Source of the DNA: Phytoactinopolyspora alkaliphila
GTDB lineage: Bacteria > Actinomycetota > Actinomycetes > Jiangellales > Jiangellaceae
Length of the DNA stretch: 64,000 nucleotides
Reading direction: 5' to 3'
Assembly (NCBI RefSeq): GCF_010550695.1
Contig: NZ_JAAGOB010000017.1
Coordinates: 1-64,000 of the forward strand
Below are positions 38,436-46,511 of the stretch, in pieces. Each line of letters starts with the position of its first letter. Within the stretch, counting starts at the first letter, position 1. Made by a program: the position numbers and the translations under genes. The notes beneath the pieces are model-generated. The model was given only the letters and a program-made list of their open reading frames with translations. It did no database searches and had not been told where the DNA came from.

Positions 38436-39286
38436 CGGTCATCGACGCACATCACCACCTGTGGGACCCAGCCGCGCGACGGTATTCCTTTCTCGAGCGG
38501 GCGGCGATGGAGTCGATCCGCCGCCCGTACCAGCTCGATGACCTCCGGCGAGTGTGCGCGGCGGCCGGCATCGACCACACCATCCTCGTCCAGACCGTCG
38601 CCACCGTCGAGGAGACGGCCGAGTTTCTCCGCGTCGCCGCCGGGTCCGAGGGGCTGATCGCCGGCGTGGTCGGCTGGGTGGACCTGACAGGCCCTGCCGT
38701 CGCCGACGCCATCGCCGCACTACGCGCTCTGCCCGGAGGTGACCGCCTGGTCGGAATCCGGCATGCCGTGCAGGGCGAGCGCGACCCGGACTGGCTGATC
38801 CGTCACGACGTCCTCGACGGGCTTCGCGCCGTGAACGAGGCCGGACTCGTCTTCGATCTCCTGATTTCCGCCGAGCAACTGCCGGCGGCGATCTCCGCGG
38901 TACGCCGGCTCCCTGCGGGCCGTTTCGTGCTGGATCATGCAGGCAAGCCGCCTATCGCCGCGGGGACGATCCGCCCGTGGGCCGCGCATCTCGAGGAGCT
39001 CGCCCAGCACCCCGGTGTGTGCTGCAAGCTGTCAGGACTGGTCACCGAGGCCGGCTGGAAGACGTGGAGCATCGACGGCCTGCGCCCGTACGCCGAAACG
39101 ATGTTCCGCTCGTTCGGAGCCGATCGGGTGATGTTCGGGACCGACTGGCCGGTGTGCGAACTCGCCGCCGATCATGGTCGCGTCGTCACGACCGCCCGCC
39201 GGCTGACGGAGGAGTTCGCCCCCGGGCAGATCTCCGCGGTGTTCGGCGGTACCGCCATCCGTCGCTACGCGCTGCCGCTCACCTGA
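38432..39286 (+). CDS. Amidohydrolase family 2, probable L-fuconolactonase
   Basis: The 284-residue TIM-barrel hydrolase has the metal motif HHHLWD (residues 7-12), a later LDHAGKP and GTDWPVCE. These are the signatures of lactone-hydrolysing family-2 amidohydrolases. In this operon it would open L-fucono-1,5-lactone to L-fuconate for the dehydratase. A following KDF dehydrogenase or aldolase is not present in the window. Confidence 0.9.
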   Translation: MTVIDAHHHLWDPAARRYSFLERAAMESIRRPYQLDDLRRVCAAAGIDHTILVQTVATVEETAEFLRVAAGSEGLIAGVVGWVDLTGPAVADAIAALRALPGGDRLVGIRHAVQGERDPDWLIRHDVLDGLRAVNEAGLVFDLLISAEQLPAAISAVRRLPAGRFVLDHAGKPPIAAGTIRPWAAHLEELAQHPGVCCKLSGLVTEAGWKTWSIDGLRPYAETMFRSFGADRVMFGTDWPVCELAADHGRVVTTARRLTEEFAPGQISAVFGGTAIRRYALPLT

Positions 39287-39785
39287 CGACGCCGGGCAGG
39301 GCTTCGCGGTCCGGCTCGGCGATGCGAAAGACCCGTGTCCTGCACCGTACACTCTCTATTGAACGACGTTGCGCTTTTTCGTAACAATGCGCGAAATGAT
39401 GACGCTGCGAGTGCACAATATAACGCTCCGTTATTCTCTGACTACGTAGAGTTAAATAGCGCATAGAGGACTTGCGCTCTCACAGTCTGTGACATATCCT
39501 TACTGAGAGTAGTTTGTTGCCAAAGGTCCGATTCTCGGTTATTGTTTCACCACGTTCGCAGGAATTCGAGGCTCTACTCGATGACTCGAACCGGAAGAAC
39601 TGTCATAACCGATCGGCCATGCTAGAAGGCACTTGGCTCTTCTTATGACATTCATTCGGATCCTGTGAATCCACGAACTTCGTTCGTGACCCAAGGCCCG
39701 GTGCGGCTCCGCCCTACCCACCCCGCACCGAGATAAGGGGCGCGGTGCTGCTCGTCCGGGGATGAGCGCGCCGCGCCCCGAATAA

Positions 39786-39840
39786 GCGGTGGCAGGATCC
39801 AACGGGGGGCGGATCCTGCCACCGCTGTTTCTTCTGCTTT
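39786..39840 (+). terminator. Strong intrinsic terminator without a nearby upstream gene
   Basis: Perfect 15-bp arms 39786-39800 and 39811-39825 (gcggtggcaggatcc) with a 10-nt loop are followed by a T-rich tract (tgtttcttctgcttt). A second GC hairpin (39737-39745 with 39771-39779) precedes it. The nearest plus-strand stop is 500 bp upstream, so an unrecognised transcript may end here. Confidence 0.75.
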
Positions 39841-39880
39841 CCCATGACCCGGCAATCGGCCGCGTACCCTGCCTCCACGT

Positions 39881-39898
39881 AGACAGAACGTTCTGTCT
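39881..39898. promoter_or_regulatory. 18-bp perfect palindrome, operator-like
   Basis: agacagaac-gttctgtct is a perfect 18-bp palindrome 81 bp before ATG 39980. Such sites often bind TetR-family repressors. It would control the acyltransferase-like/ThiF operon. No TetR gene is in the window. Confidence 0.6.
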
Positions 39899-39979
39899 TG
39901 GGCCTCTGAATGAACCAAGCGTTTCCGGCCCGCCAAGTCACTGCGTGATCATCTCCGGTTTTTCGGGCACCATAGGCAT

Positions 39980-40732
39980 ATGGTGCAGATGGGCCAAGTG
40001 CCGTTAACCAGGACAAGATTGACACTCACTATCAGAGACGAAGTCTTTGGTTTCCGTGACAGCGCGTCAGGCATGTGGATCGGCTTCTACCGGCCGGCCG
40101 ACCGCTACGACCTGTGGGAAGCCTACGCCGAGGGAGCACGGCGCACGTACCGCCAGTACGGGGCCGAGCACGCGCTCACCCTGCTCCCGGCAGACCCGGA
40201 GTCGGCGACGCCTGTCTTCGCCGTTGTCAGGGACGACGACGGCAAGGTCATCGCCGGCTGGTACGCCAACGGCCCGCTCAAGGCGGTGAACCAGGCCTTC
40301 GCGCCGAGCGAGTTCGCCGCCGACCCGGTTTCGGCCACCATGATCGCCGAGTGGGTGAATCACGTCCTCCCCGACGGCGCGATCGAGTTGAAGGCCGGGT
40401 GGGTCGACAGTGAGGCCCAGCAGAAGGGCGCGCTGGCGAACCTGGTCGCCCGCTCATTCGTTCATGGCCTGCATTTCTTCGGCGTCCGGTATGCGTTCGG
40501 CACGGTCGCCCAGCATGCCGCGCGCCGGTGGAGCGGCGCGGGCGCCCGGCCGCTCCCCGGCATACCGCCCACCGCCTACCCCGACGAGCGTTACCTCACG
40601 TCGTTCTATCATTGGGACGTGAAGTCCGCCTTCCGGTACTCCACGCCGGAGCAGCGCCGCCTGTTCATCGGCGACCTCCAGCACACGCAGCCCGTCCCGG
40701 CCGCCGAGGCCCTCCACGGGGTCGCCGCGTGA
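39980..40732 (+). CDS. Uncharacterised acyltransferase-like protein
   Basis: I do not recognise this 250-residue protein with certainty. Its order of elements (VVRDDDGKVIAGWYANGP, later GALANLVARSFVHGLHFFG and GTVAQHAARRW) suggests an acyl-CoA N-acyltransferase fold with a helix after the central sheet. No canonical acetyl-CoA loop is seen. It overlaps the ThiF/nitroreductase gene by 4 bp (GTGA), so the two proteins are made together. ATG 39980 lacks a clear ribosome site, so a nearby downstream start is possible. Confidence 0.65.
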   Translation: MVQMGQVPLTRTRLTLTIRDEVFGFRDSASGMWIGFYRPADRYDLWEAYAEGARRTYRQYGAEHALTLLPADPESATPVFAVVRDDDGKVIAGWYANGPLKAVNQAFAPSEFAADPVSATMIAEWVNHVLPDGAIELKAGWVDSEAQQKGALANLVARSFVHGLHFFGVRYAFGTVAQHAARRWSGAGARPLPGIPPTAYPDERYLTSFYHWDVKSAFRYSTPEQRRLFIGDLQHTQPVPAAEALHGVAA

Positions 40733-42870
40733 GCACATCGCACGACCTTCGCCCGTCCGCATGGCGCCCCGTCCTCGTCGAAGATCCCGACCAGCTGAAC
40801 GCGTGGCGCAACGATCCCTCGGTCGACGTGATCGACCGGATCGATCAGCAGCGCCGCGACCTCGAGCGGACACGGCCGGCCCCGGACCCGGCGCACCTGG
40901 ACGAGCCGACCCGCTGGTACCACTATCCGTGGCGGCGCAGCGTCGTGCACGTCCTCGGGCCGGCGGCCTTCCAGGCGCTGCGCTCCGACCGCAACCGGAA
41001 CAAGCTCACCATCGACGAGCAGCGACGACTGCGGCAACTCACCATTGGCGTGGTGGGGCTCAGCGTCGGCCACGCCATCGCGCACACGCTCGCCCTGGAA
41101 GGCATCTGCGGAAGGATCCGGCTGGCGGACTTCGACGAGATCGAGTTGTCGAACCTCAACCGGATCCCGGCCACCGTCTTCGACCTTGGCCTGAACAAGG
41201 CCGTGGTCGCTGCCCGTCGCATCGCCGAACTGGATCCCTACATCGACGTCGAGATCGACCCGCGCGGCATCAGTCTGGACTCCACCGAGGAGTTCATGTC
41301 CGGACTGGACGTGGTCATCGAGGAGTGCGACTCCTTCGACGTCAAGCTGGCTGTTCGCGATGCCGCACGCCGGCACCGGATACCGCTGGTCATGGAGACG
41401 GGCGACCGCGGCCTGCTGGACGTCGAGCGCTATGACCTCGAACCGGACCGGGCACTCTTCCACGGGCTGCTGGGCGAGGCCAAGCCCAGCGAACTGATGG
41501 GCCTCTCCACCCATGACAAGGTTCCGTATGTCCTGCGCGTGCTGGAACCCGAGCAGTTGTCCGCACGGATGGCCGCCTCCATGACCGAGGTCGACCAGAC
41601 GCTGAACACATGGCCCCAGCTCGGCGGCGACATCCAGCTGGGCGCGGCCACCGTGGCCACCGCGGTCCGTCACATCGGGCTGGGTTTACCCGTGCCGTCC
41701 GGGCGTGCCCGCGTCGACCTCACCGACACACTCGGGCAGCTTTCCGAGCCACCCGTCCCGGCCATGACCCACGGTCTCGGGGAAGCGGGCACCGACATCG
41801 AACCCCCACCGGCCGGCGGCCCGGAGGCCGTCGTCCACGCGGCCCGGCACGCTCCGTCGGGCGGGAACACTCAGCCCTGGCGGTTCGTGATCGGGCGGTC
41901 CCACGTGCAGATCCACCTGGACGGGGAGCAGACGTCGACGCTGGACGTCGCCTTCCGGGGCAGTTATGTCGCGATCGGTGCGGCACTGTTCAACGCCCGG
42001 GTGGCCGCGGCGCGCCACGGCATCCTCGGGCCGGCCGAGACGTTCCCAGCCGGTACCGGCCAGTCCCCCGCCGCTGTGCTGCACCTGGATCGCGAACATG
42101 ATCCCACCCTGTCCGCGCTCTACGAGCCGATGCTGCGGCGGGTCTCCAACCGGCACCTCGGCGAGCCCAGGCCATTGCCGGATGGCGCCGCGCCGGCCCT
42201 GATCGAGGCTGCGCGTGCCGAAGGGGCGGACCTCGCCGTCGTCACCGACCGCGACCGGCTCACCGAGCTGTCCGAGCTTTTCGGCGAGTCCGATCGGATC
42301 CGGTTCCTCACTCCTCACCTGCACGCCGAGATGATGCGCGAGCTGCGATGGCCGGGCGTCGACAGCCTGGACTGGGGGCTGGACGTGCGCACCCTCGAGC
42401 TTGACCGCTCGGATCTGGCGAAGCTCGCGGTGGCTCGTCGTTCGGACATCATGCGGCTGCTCGCCGAGCAGGACGTCGGCAGGGCGCTCGGCGATATCAG
42501 CCGGGATCGGATCCAGGCTGCGTCGGCACTGATCGTGGTGACCGTCGACGGTGCGGAAGCATCCGACTACGTCCGGGGAGGGCAGGCCGTCGAGCGGACG
42601 TGGATCGAGGTCCAGCGCCTCGGGCTGAGCGTGCAGGCGATGTCCCCGGTATTCCTCTACGCGGTGGATCCGGGCGACTACGACCAGCTCTCCTCCCGCT
42701 ACGGTGACCGTCTTCGTCAGCTGCACCACGACTTCGCCGGCATGACCGATATCGGTGGCCGGCGCATCGCATTAACGATGCGCATCGGATACGCTCCAGA
42801 AGTCACTGCCCGAAGCCGTCGGCTGCCTGCAGGGCGCACGGTGCGAGTCGCTGAAGAACACGGAGCCTGA
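40729..42870 (+). CDS. ThiF/E1-like and nitroreductase fusion protein (Rv1355c-like)
   Basis: From GTG 40729 the protein has 713 residues. Residues about 85-330 form a ThiF/MoeB/E1-like domain with the nucleotide loop GVVGLSVG (107-114) and LADFDEIELSNLNR (132-145). The CxxC zinc pairs of MoeB are absent. From about residue 365 a nitroreductase-like FMN domain starts with ARHAPSGGNTQPWRF. The same fusion and length occur in M. tuberculosis Rv1355c, which is also next to a GGDEF-EAL gene (Rv1354c). The E1 domain may adenylate a carboxyl group and the FMN domain may oxidise or reduce the product. The substrate is unknown. Confidence 0.85.
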   Translation: MSTSHDLRPSAWRPVLVEDPDQLNAWRNDPSVDVIDRIDQQRRDLERTRPAPDPAHLDEPTRWYHYPWRRSVVHVLGPAAFQALRSDRNRNKLTIDEQRRLRQLTIGVVGLSVGHAIAHTLALEGICGRIRLADFDEIELSNLNRIPATVFDLGLNKAVVAARRIAELDPYIDVEIDPRGISLDSTEEFMSGLDVVIEECDSFDVKLAVRDAARRHRIPLVMETGDRGLLDVERYDLEPDRALFHGLLGEAKPSELMGLSTHDKVPYVLRVLEPEQLSARMAASMTEVDQTLNTWPQLGGDIQLGAATVATAVRHIGLGLPVPSGRARVDLTDTLGQLSEPPVPAMTHGLGEAGTDIEPPPAGGPEAVVHAARHAPSGGNTQPWRFVIGRSHVQIHLDGEQTSTLDVAFRGSYVAIGAALFNARVAAARHGILGPAETFPAGTGQSPAAVLHLDREHDPTLSALYEPMLRRVSNRHLGEPRPLPDGAAPALIEAARAEGADLAVVTDRDRLTELSELFGESDRIRFLTPHLHAEMMRELRWPGVDSLDWGLDVRTLELDRSDLAKLAVARRSDIMRLLAEQDVGRALGDISRDRIQAASALIVVTVDGAEASDYVRGGQAVERTWIEVQRLGLSVQAMSPVFLYAVDPGDYDQLSSRYGDRLRQLHHDFAGMTDIGGRRIALTMRIGYAPEVTARSRRLPAGRTVRVAEEHGA

Positions 42871-42878
42871 ACCAAGGT

Positions 42879-45113
42879 ATGGACGCGGAAACGATCCAGC
42901 CACTGTTGAAGTCGCTGGGGGAGGCGACCAACGCCATCTCCGCGGATGTGCTCGCGGTCGACGGTGGAGTGCCGCTCGTCGCGTGGGGCAGTGCATCCGA
43001 GGCCGGCGTGCGCGGAGAGTCGTTGTCGGAGATGCGTCAGGCGATCCGTGACCTCACCGCCAAGGCTGCGTCCAACAACGGCCGCGGCGGTGTGCAAGAG
43101 TCCAGCGTGCCCGGTTTCGGGCTGCTCGCCCACGCCGTCAGGCATGCCGAGTTCGTCGGCGGAGTCTGCGTGGTCCGCGGTGACGATCAGCCATGGGAAG
43201 ACAACGACCGCACCGTGCTCGCCATGGCCGCCGACATGTGCGAATCGGTCATGCAGGCGGGGAACGTCACCAGCGAGCACGGACGCCGCCTCGACGCGCT
43301 CGTGTCCTACGTGGCGGCCGAGCTCATGGGCATCTCGGCCGTCGAGCTCCCGGAGACCACCTACCGGATTCTCGGCGAGCTCGGCCGCTTCTTCGACGTC
43401 GACACGTGCTTTCTCCGGCGCAACGACCCGGGGCTCAAGGCGAGCGTGCTGGTCGACGAATGGCCCCGGCGCCCGGACGTGCCCGATCCCGACCCGCTGG
43501 GCATCGTGCCGTGGGACACCGACGATCCGATCTTCGCGCGTGTTCGCGACCTGAAGGAGCCCTACTTCGTCCGGCCCGGCGACCACCGGGACGAGTACCA
43601 GGAGCGGGTGGCGTCCGCGGCCGGCGTGCAGGACGTCTCCGCCGCCACCGTCCCGCTGCTCCGCGGTGATGTGACCTTCGGCGTGCTGGGCTTCGTGCAC
43701 TTCGGCGACCGCATGTGGTCCCGCCAGGAGGTCCATGCGCTCAACGCCATCGCCTCCCTGCTCACTCAGCTCTACGGACGGGTCTCCGCCGAAGAGCGCC
43801 TGCACTACCAGGCGTATCACGACGAGCTGACCGGACTGCCGAACCGGCGCGCCTTCGTCGAGGAGCTCTCGGCCATCCTGGACAAGGAACCGGAAGTTCC
43901 GCTGGCCTTGATGTTCGCGGACATGGACCGGCTGAAGACGGTGAACGACGTCCTGGGCCACGCCATCGGTGACATGTTCATCAAGGCCGTCGCCAAGCGG
44001 CTGCGCGAGTCTGTCCGTCCGGACGACATCATCGCCCGGCTGGCCGGCGACGAGTTCGTCATTGCGCTGCGTGGCATCTCCAGCTCCGAACGCGCCGAGC
44101 GAGTGGCACGCCGGTTACTGAACCAGCTGACCGAACCGCTCGACGTCGGCGGCCACGTCGTCAGCCGGAGCGCGTGTGTGGGCATCTCCATCAATGGCCC
44201 AGCCTCCAACGGCGTCGACGACCTGCTGGGAAACGCCGACGTCGCACTCCTCGAGGCCAAGAAGCGCGGCGGCAATACCGTGGTTTCCTTCAACGACGAG
44301 CTGCGCTGGCAGCTGCTGGATCGCGCCGACCTCGAGTTCCGGTTACGCTCCGCGATCGGTGACGGTGAGATGCGGCTGCACTATCAGCCGGAGTTCGACC
44401 TCCGCAGCGGCCAGATGACCGCCGTCGAGGCCCTGGTGCGGTGGCAGCATCCCGAACGCGGCCTGCTCTCCGCCAGTGCGTTCGTCTCAGTGATCGAGGA
44501 GATCAACCTGTCCGCCGAACTCGGCCGGTGGGTGCTCGAGGAAGCCTGCCGTCAGCTGGCGGAATGGAAGCGCACCGCGTCGGCGGCGACGCCGCCGTCC
44601 GTCCGGGTGAACATCTCGGCCGGTGAACTGATCAGCGCCGACTTCGTGGGCTTCGTGGGGACGTTGCTCAGCCGGTACGGGCACGCCCCGGCGGAGCTGG
44701 GCATCGAGATCACCGAGAGCACGGTGATGCGCGACGTCGACGATGTGCTGGCCACCTTGATGGGGTTGCGACGCCTCGGCGTCACCATCGCCATCGACGA
44801 CTTCGGCACCGGATACAGCTCTCTCTCGCATCTGAAGCAGCTGCCGGTCGACATCCTCAAGATCGACCGCAGCTTCGTCTCCACGCTGGCCGACGACAGC
44901 GGCGACCGGGCGATCGTCTCGGCCATAGTGCGGCTCGCGGAGGCTTTCAACCTCACCACCGTCGCCGAGGGCGTCGAGGATCCGTCCGCCGTGGCGGCCC
45001 TGCTCGGCCTGGGTTGCCACCGGGCCCAGGGATTCCTCATGTCCGAGCCACTCTCGGCCGCAGACATCGCCACCTGGCTGGACAATCCAGGTGACTACTT
45101 GGGTAGCAAGTGA
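42879..45113 (+). CDS. GAF-GGDEF-EAL protein, c-di-GMP synthesis/hydrolysis
   Basis: The 744-residue protein has a GAF-like N-terminal half (one or two domains, residues 1-315). A GGDEF domain follows, with active-site AGDEF (389-393) and an RxxD inhibitory site (RPDD) five residues before it. The EAL domain has EAL at 517-519, EITES, and DDFGTGYSS followed by LPVDILKIDRSF. All key residues for both activities are present, so it may make and degrade c-di-GMP under ligand control. It begins 8 bp after the ThiF gene and precedes a BldD homologue, a known c-di-GMP effector type. Confidence 0.93.
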   Translation: MDAETIQPLLKSLGEATNAISADVLAVDGGVPLVAWGSASEAGVRGESLSEMRQAIRDLTAKAASNNGRGGVQESSVPGFGLLAHAVRHAEFVGGVCVVRGDDQPWEDNDRTVLAMAADMCESVMQAGNVTSEHGRRLDALVSYVAAELMGISAVELPETTYRILGELGRFFDVDTCFLRRNDPGLKASVLVDEWPRRPDVPDPDPLGIVPWDTDDPIFARVRDLKEPYFVRPGDHRDEYQERVASAAGVQDVSAATVPLLRGDVTFGVLGFVHFGDRMWSRQEVHALNAIASLLTQLYGRVSAEERLHYQAYHDELTGLPNRRAFVEELSAILDKEPEVPLALMFADMDRLKTVNDVLGHAIGDMFIKAVAKRLRESVRPDDIIARLAGDEFVIALRGISSSERAERVARRLLNQLTEPLDVGGHVVSRSACVGISINGPASNGVDDLLGNADVALLEAKKRGGNTVVSFNDELRWQLLDRADLEFRLRSAIGDGEMRLHYQPEFDLRSGQMTAVEALVRWQHPERGLLSASAFVSVIEEINLSAELGRWVLEEACRQLAEWKRTASAATPPSVRVNISAGELISADFVGFVGTLLSRYGHAPAELGIEITESTVMRDVDDVLATLMGLRRLGVTIAIDDFGTGYSSLSHLKQLPVDILKIDRSFVSTLADDSGDRAIVSAIVRLAEAFNLTTVAEGVEDPSAVAALLGLGCHRAQGFLMSEPLSAADIATWLDNPGDYLGSK

Positions 45114-45122
45114 ACGATGCAT

Positions 45123-45179
45123 AAACCCAGGTGCCGCGTTGAGACCGCCTTTTCACGGCGGAGCCGGTACTCTGGGTTT
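45123..45179 (+). terminator. Hairpin after the GGDEF-EAL gene
   Basis: aaacccag (45123-45130) and ctgggttt (45172-45179) enclose an inner ccgcc/ggcgg stem. It starts 9 bp after the stop codon. Its right arm overlaps the BldD-box-like site. Confidence 0.5.
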
Positions 45180-45180
45180 G
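45166..45180. promoter_or_regulatory. BldD-box-like site upstream of bldD
   Basis: ggtactctgggtttg matches 8 of 10 fixed positions of the Streptomyces BldD consensus as I recall it (nTnACnCwGnGTnAn), including the whole core ACnCTGnGT. It is 104 bp upstream of the bldD-like start, where autoregulation would be expected. Confidence 0.5.
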
Positions 45181-45283
45181 TCCGTCTGCCGATCCTCCGG
45201 TCAACGTGGCCCGGGGCGCGGCGATATGCTGGAACCACGCCTGCGGGGGAGCGATCAGGTTGGGCGGCCTCGGGAGCTCTGGG

Positions 45284-45784
45284 ATGAACGACGAAAAGAC
45301 TGATTCGAACGACAACGATTTCCAGAAGATCGTGGGCGAACGGCTGCGCAAGGTGCGCAAACGAAAGCGCCTGTCGTTGCAGGCCGTCGAGGAGAAGTCC
45401 GGCGGCGCGCTTCGGGCTGCGGTGATCGGCTCCTACGAGCGTGGCGACCGGGCGGCTACCGTGCGCAAGCTCGCCGAGATCGCGGATTTCTACGGTGTGC
45501 CCGTCGACTCTCTGGTCTCAAGCAGGGACCACGTGCCGTCCTCGGACGCGAACGACGACGGCAAGGTGGTCCTCGACCTCGACGCTTTGCGCGCGGCTCC
45601 GGACGAAGCCAAGCACCTGGTCAAGTTCGTCGCGGGAGTGCAGGAGAAGCGCGGGGACTTCGGCGGCAGCGTGCTCACCATCCGCGGGAACGACGTGTGG
45701 ATGGTGTCGTCGGTGTACGGCTGGTCCCCCACCGAGCTGCGAGAGAAGATGGCCAGCTGGGGCGTGATCGTCGGGCAGGACTAG
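45284..45784 (+). CDS. bldD: BldD-family developmental regulator with intact c-di-GMP-binding motif
   Basis: From ATG 45284 (GGGAG upstream) the protein has 166 residues. The N-terminal HTH has VEEKSGGALRAAVIGSYERGD and ADFYGVPVDSL, which align by eye with Streptomyces BldD. The C-terminal domain has R123-G-D125, eight residues, then R134-G-N-D137, which is exactly the RxD-x8-RxxD signature that binds tetrameric c-di-GMP in BldD. It would repress development genes when c-di-GMP is high. It directly follows a gene for a c-di-GMP enzyme. Confidence 0.92.
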   Translation: MNDEKTDSNDNDFQKIVGERLRKVRKRKRLSLQAVEEKSGGALRAAVIGSYERGDRAATVRKLAEIADFYGVPVDSLVSSRDHVPSSDANDDGKVVLDLDALRAAPDEAKHLVKFVAGVQEKRGDFGGSVLTIRGNDVWMVSSVYGWSPTELREKMASWGVIVGQD

Positions 45785-45816
45785 CCCGCGAGCCACACCG
45801 GGATTCGGGAGACCAG

Positions 45817-46506
45817 TTGGCCGTCACAGACACGGCGATCGAGGGCATCAAGCAGATGATCGTCTCCGGCGAGATCCAGCCGGGCGATCGGCTGCCGAAG
45901 GAAGCCGAGCTCGCGGTACGTCTCGGGCTGTCGAGAAACTCCTTGCGCGAGGCGGTGCGGGCGCTCTCCCTCATTCACGTCCTCGACGTGCGCCAGGGAG
46001 ACGGAACCTATGTCACCAGCCTCTCCCCCAGGTTGCTGCTCGAGACGATGACCTTCCTCGTCGACCTGCACCGTGACGACTCCGTGCTGGAGTACCTCGA
46101 GGTCCGACGCGTCATCGAGCCCGCTGCGACGGCGATGGCAGCCCTGCGGATGTCCGACGACGCCGTGAGCGCGCTCGGCCGGCATCTGGAGCGGATCGGC
46201 GAGGAGCCCAGCGTCGACGAACTCGTCAGCAATGACATCGAGTTCCACCGGCTGATCGCGGAAGGCTCGGGCAACGCCGTGCTCTGCTCCCTTATGGAGA
46301 GTCTCGCCGTGCCCACGCAACGCGCCCGGATGTGGCGCGGCCTGACCCAGGGCGACGCCACCCGCCGCACTCTCGCCGAGCATCACGCCATCTACGACGC
46401 GGTCCGCGGCCGGCAGCCCGACGTGGCTGCGGCCGCGGCCACCGTGCACATCGCCGGGGTGGAGCAGTGGATTCGCACCGCCCTCGTGCCATCGTCCACA
46501 GGCTGA
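45817..46506 (+). CDS. GntR/FadR-family transcriptional regulator
   Basis: From TTG 45817 (CGGGAG 5 nt upstream) the protein has 229 residues. The N-terminal winged helix reads GDRLPKEAELAVRLGLSRNSLREAV, and the C-terminal all-helical FCD domain has VRRVIEPAATAMAA and NDIEFHRLIAEGSGN. FCD regulators bind small carboxylates or acyl-CoA. The stop is 5 bp from the convergent E1-beta gene, so it may control the 2-oxoacid dehydrogenase or the fucose operon nearby. Confidence 0.88.
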   Translation: MAVTDTAIEGIKQMIVSGEIQPGDRLPKEAELAVRLGLSRNSLREAVRALSLIHVLDVRQGDGTYVTSLSPRLLLETMTFLVDLHRDDSVLEYLEVRRVIEPAATAMAALRMSDDAVSALGRHLERIGEEPSVDELVSNDIEFHRLIAEGSGNAVLCSLMESLAVPTQRARMWRGLTQGDATRRTLAEHHAIYDAVRGRQPDVAAAAATVHIAGVEQWIRTALVPSSTG

Positions 46507-46511
46507 GCGCA

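Larger units (their letters stand above)
39287..39979. other. 693-bp intergenic region with a low-GC core
   Basis: No supported protein-coding gene is present. By direct count, 39361-39660 has 141 G/C in 300 bases (47%), against roughly 70% nearby. Short hairpins occur at 39481-39491 (cacag/ctgtg), near 39565-39590 (ttcgag/ctcgaa) and at 39672-39688 (cacgaac/gttcgtg). Two strong hairpins at 39737-39779 and 39786-39825 end the region. A non-coding RNA or a remnant of foreign DNA is possible. Confidence 0.6.

Noticed and set aside
39279-39802. Short frames in the low-GC island, including a 20-codon plus frame at 39387
   Set aside because: No ribosome sites, coding-like codon use or precursor-peptide features were seen. 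A non-coding role is more likely.
42720-42880. Search for a BldD box upstream of the GGDEF-EAL gene
   Set aside because: No sequence with the ACnCwGnGT core was found there. Only the site before bldD qualifies.
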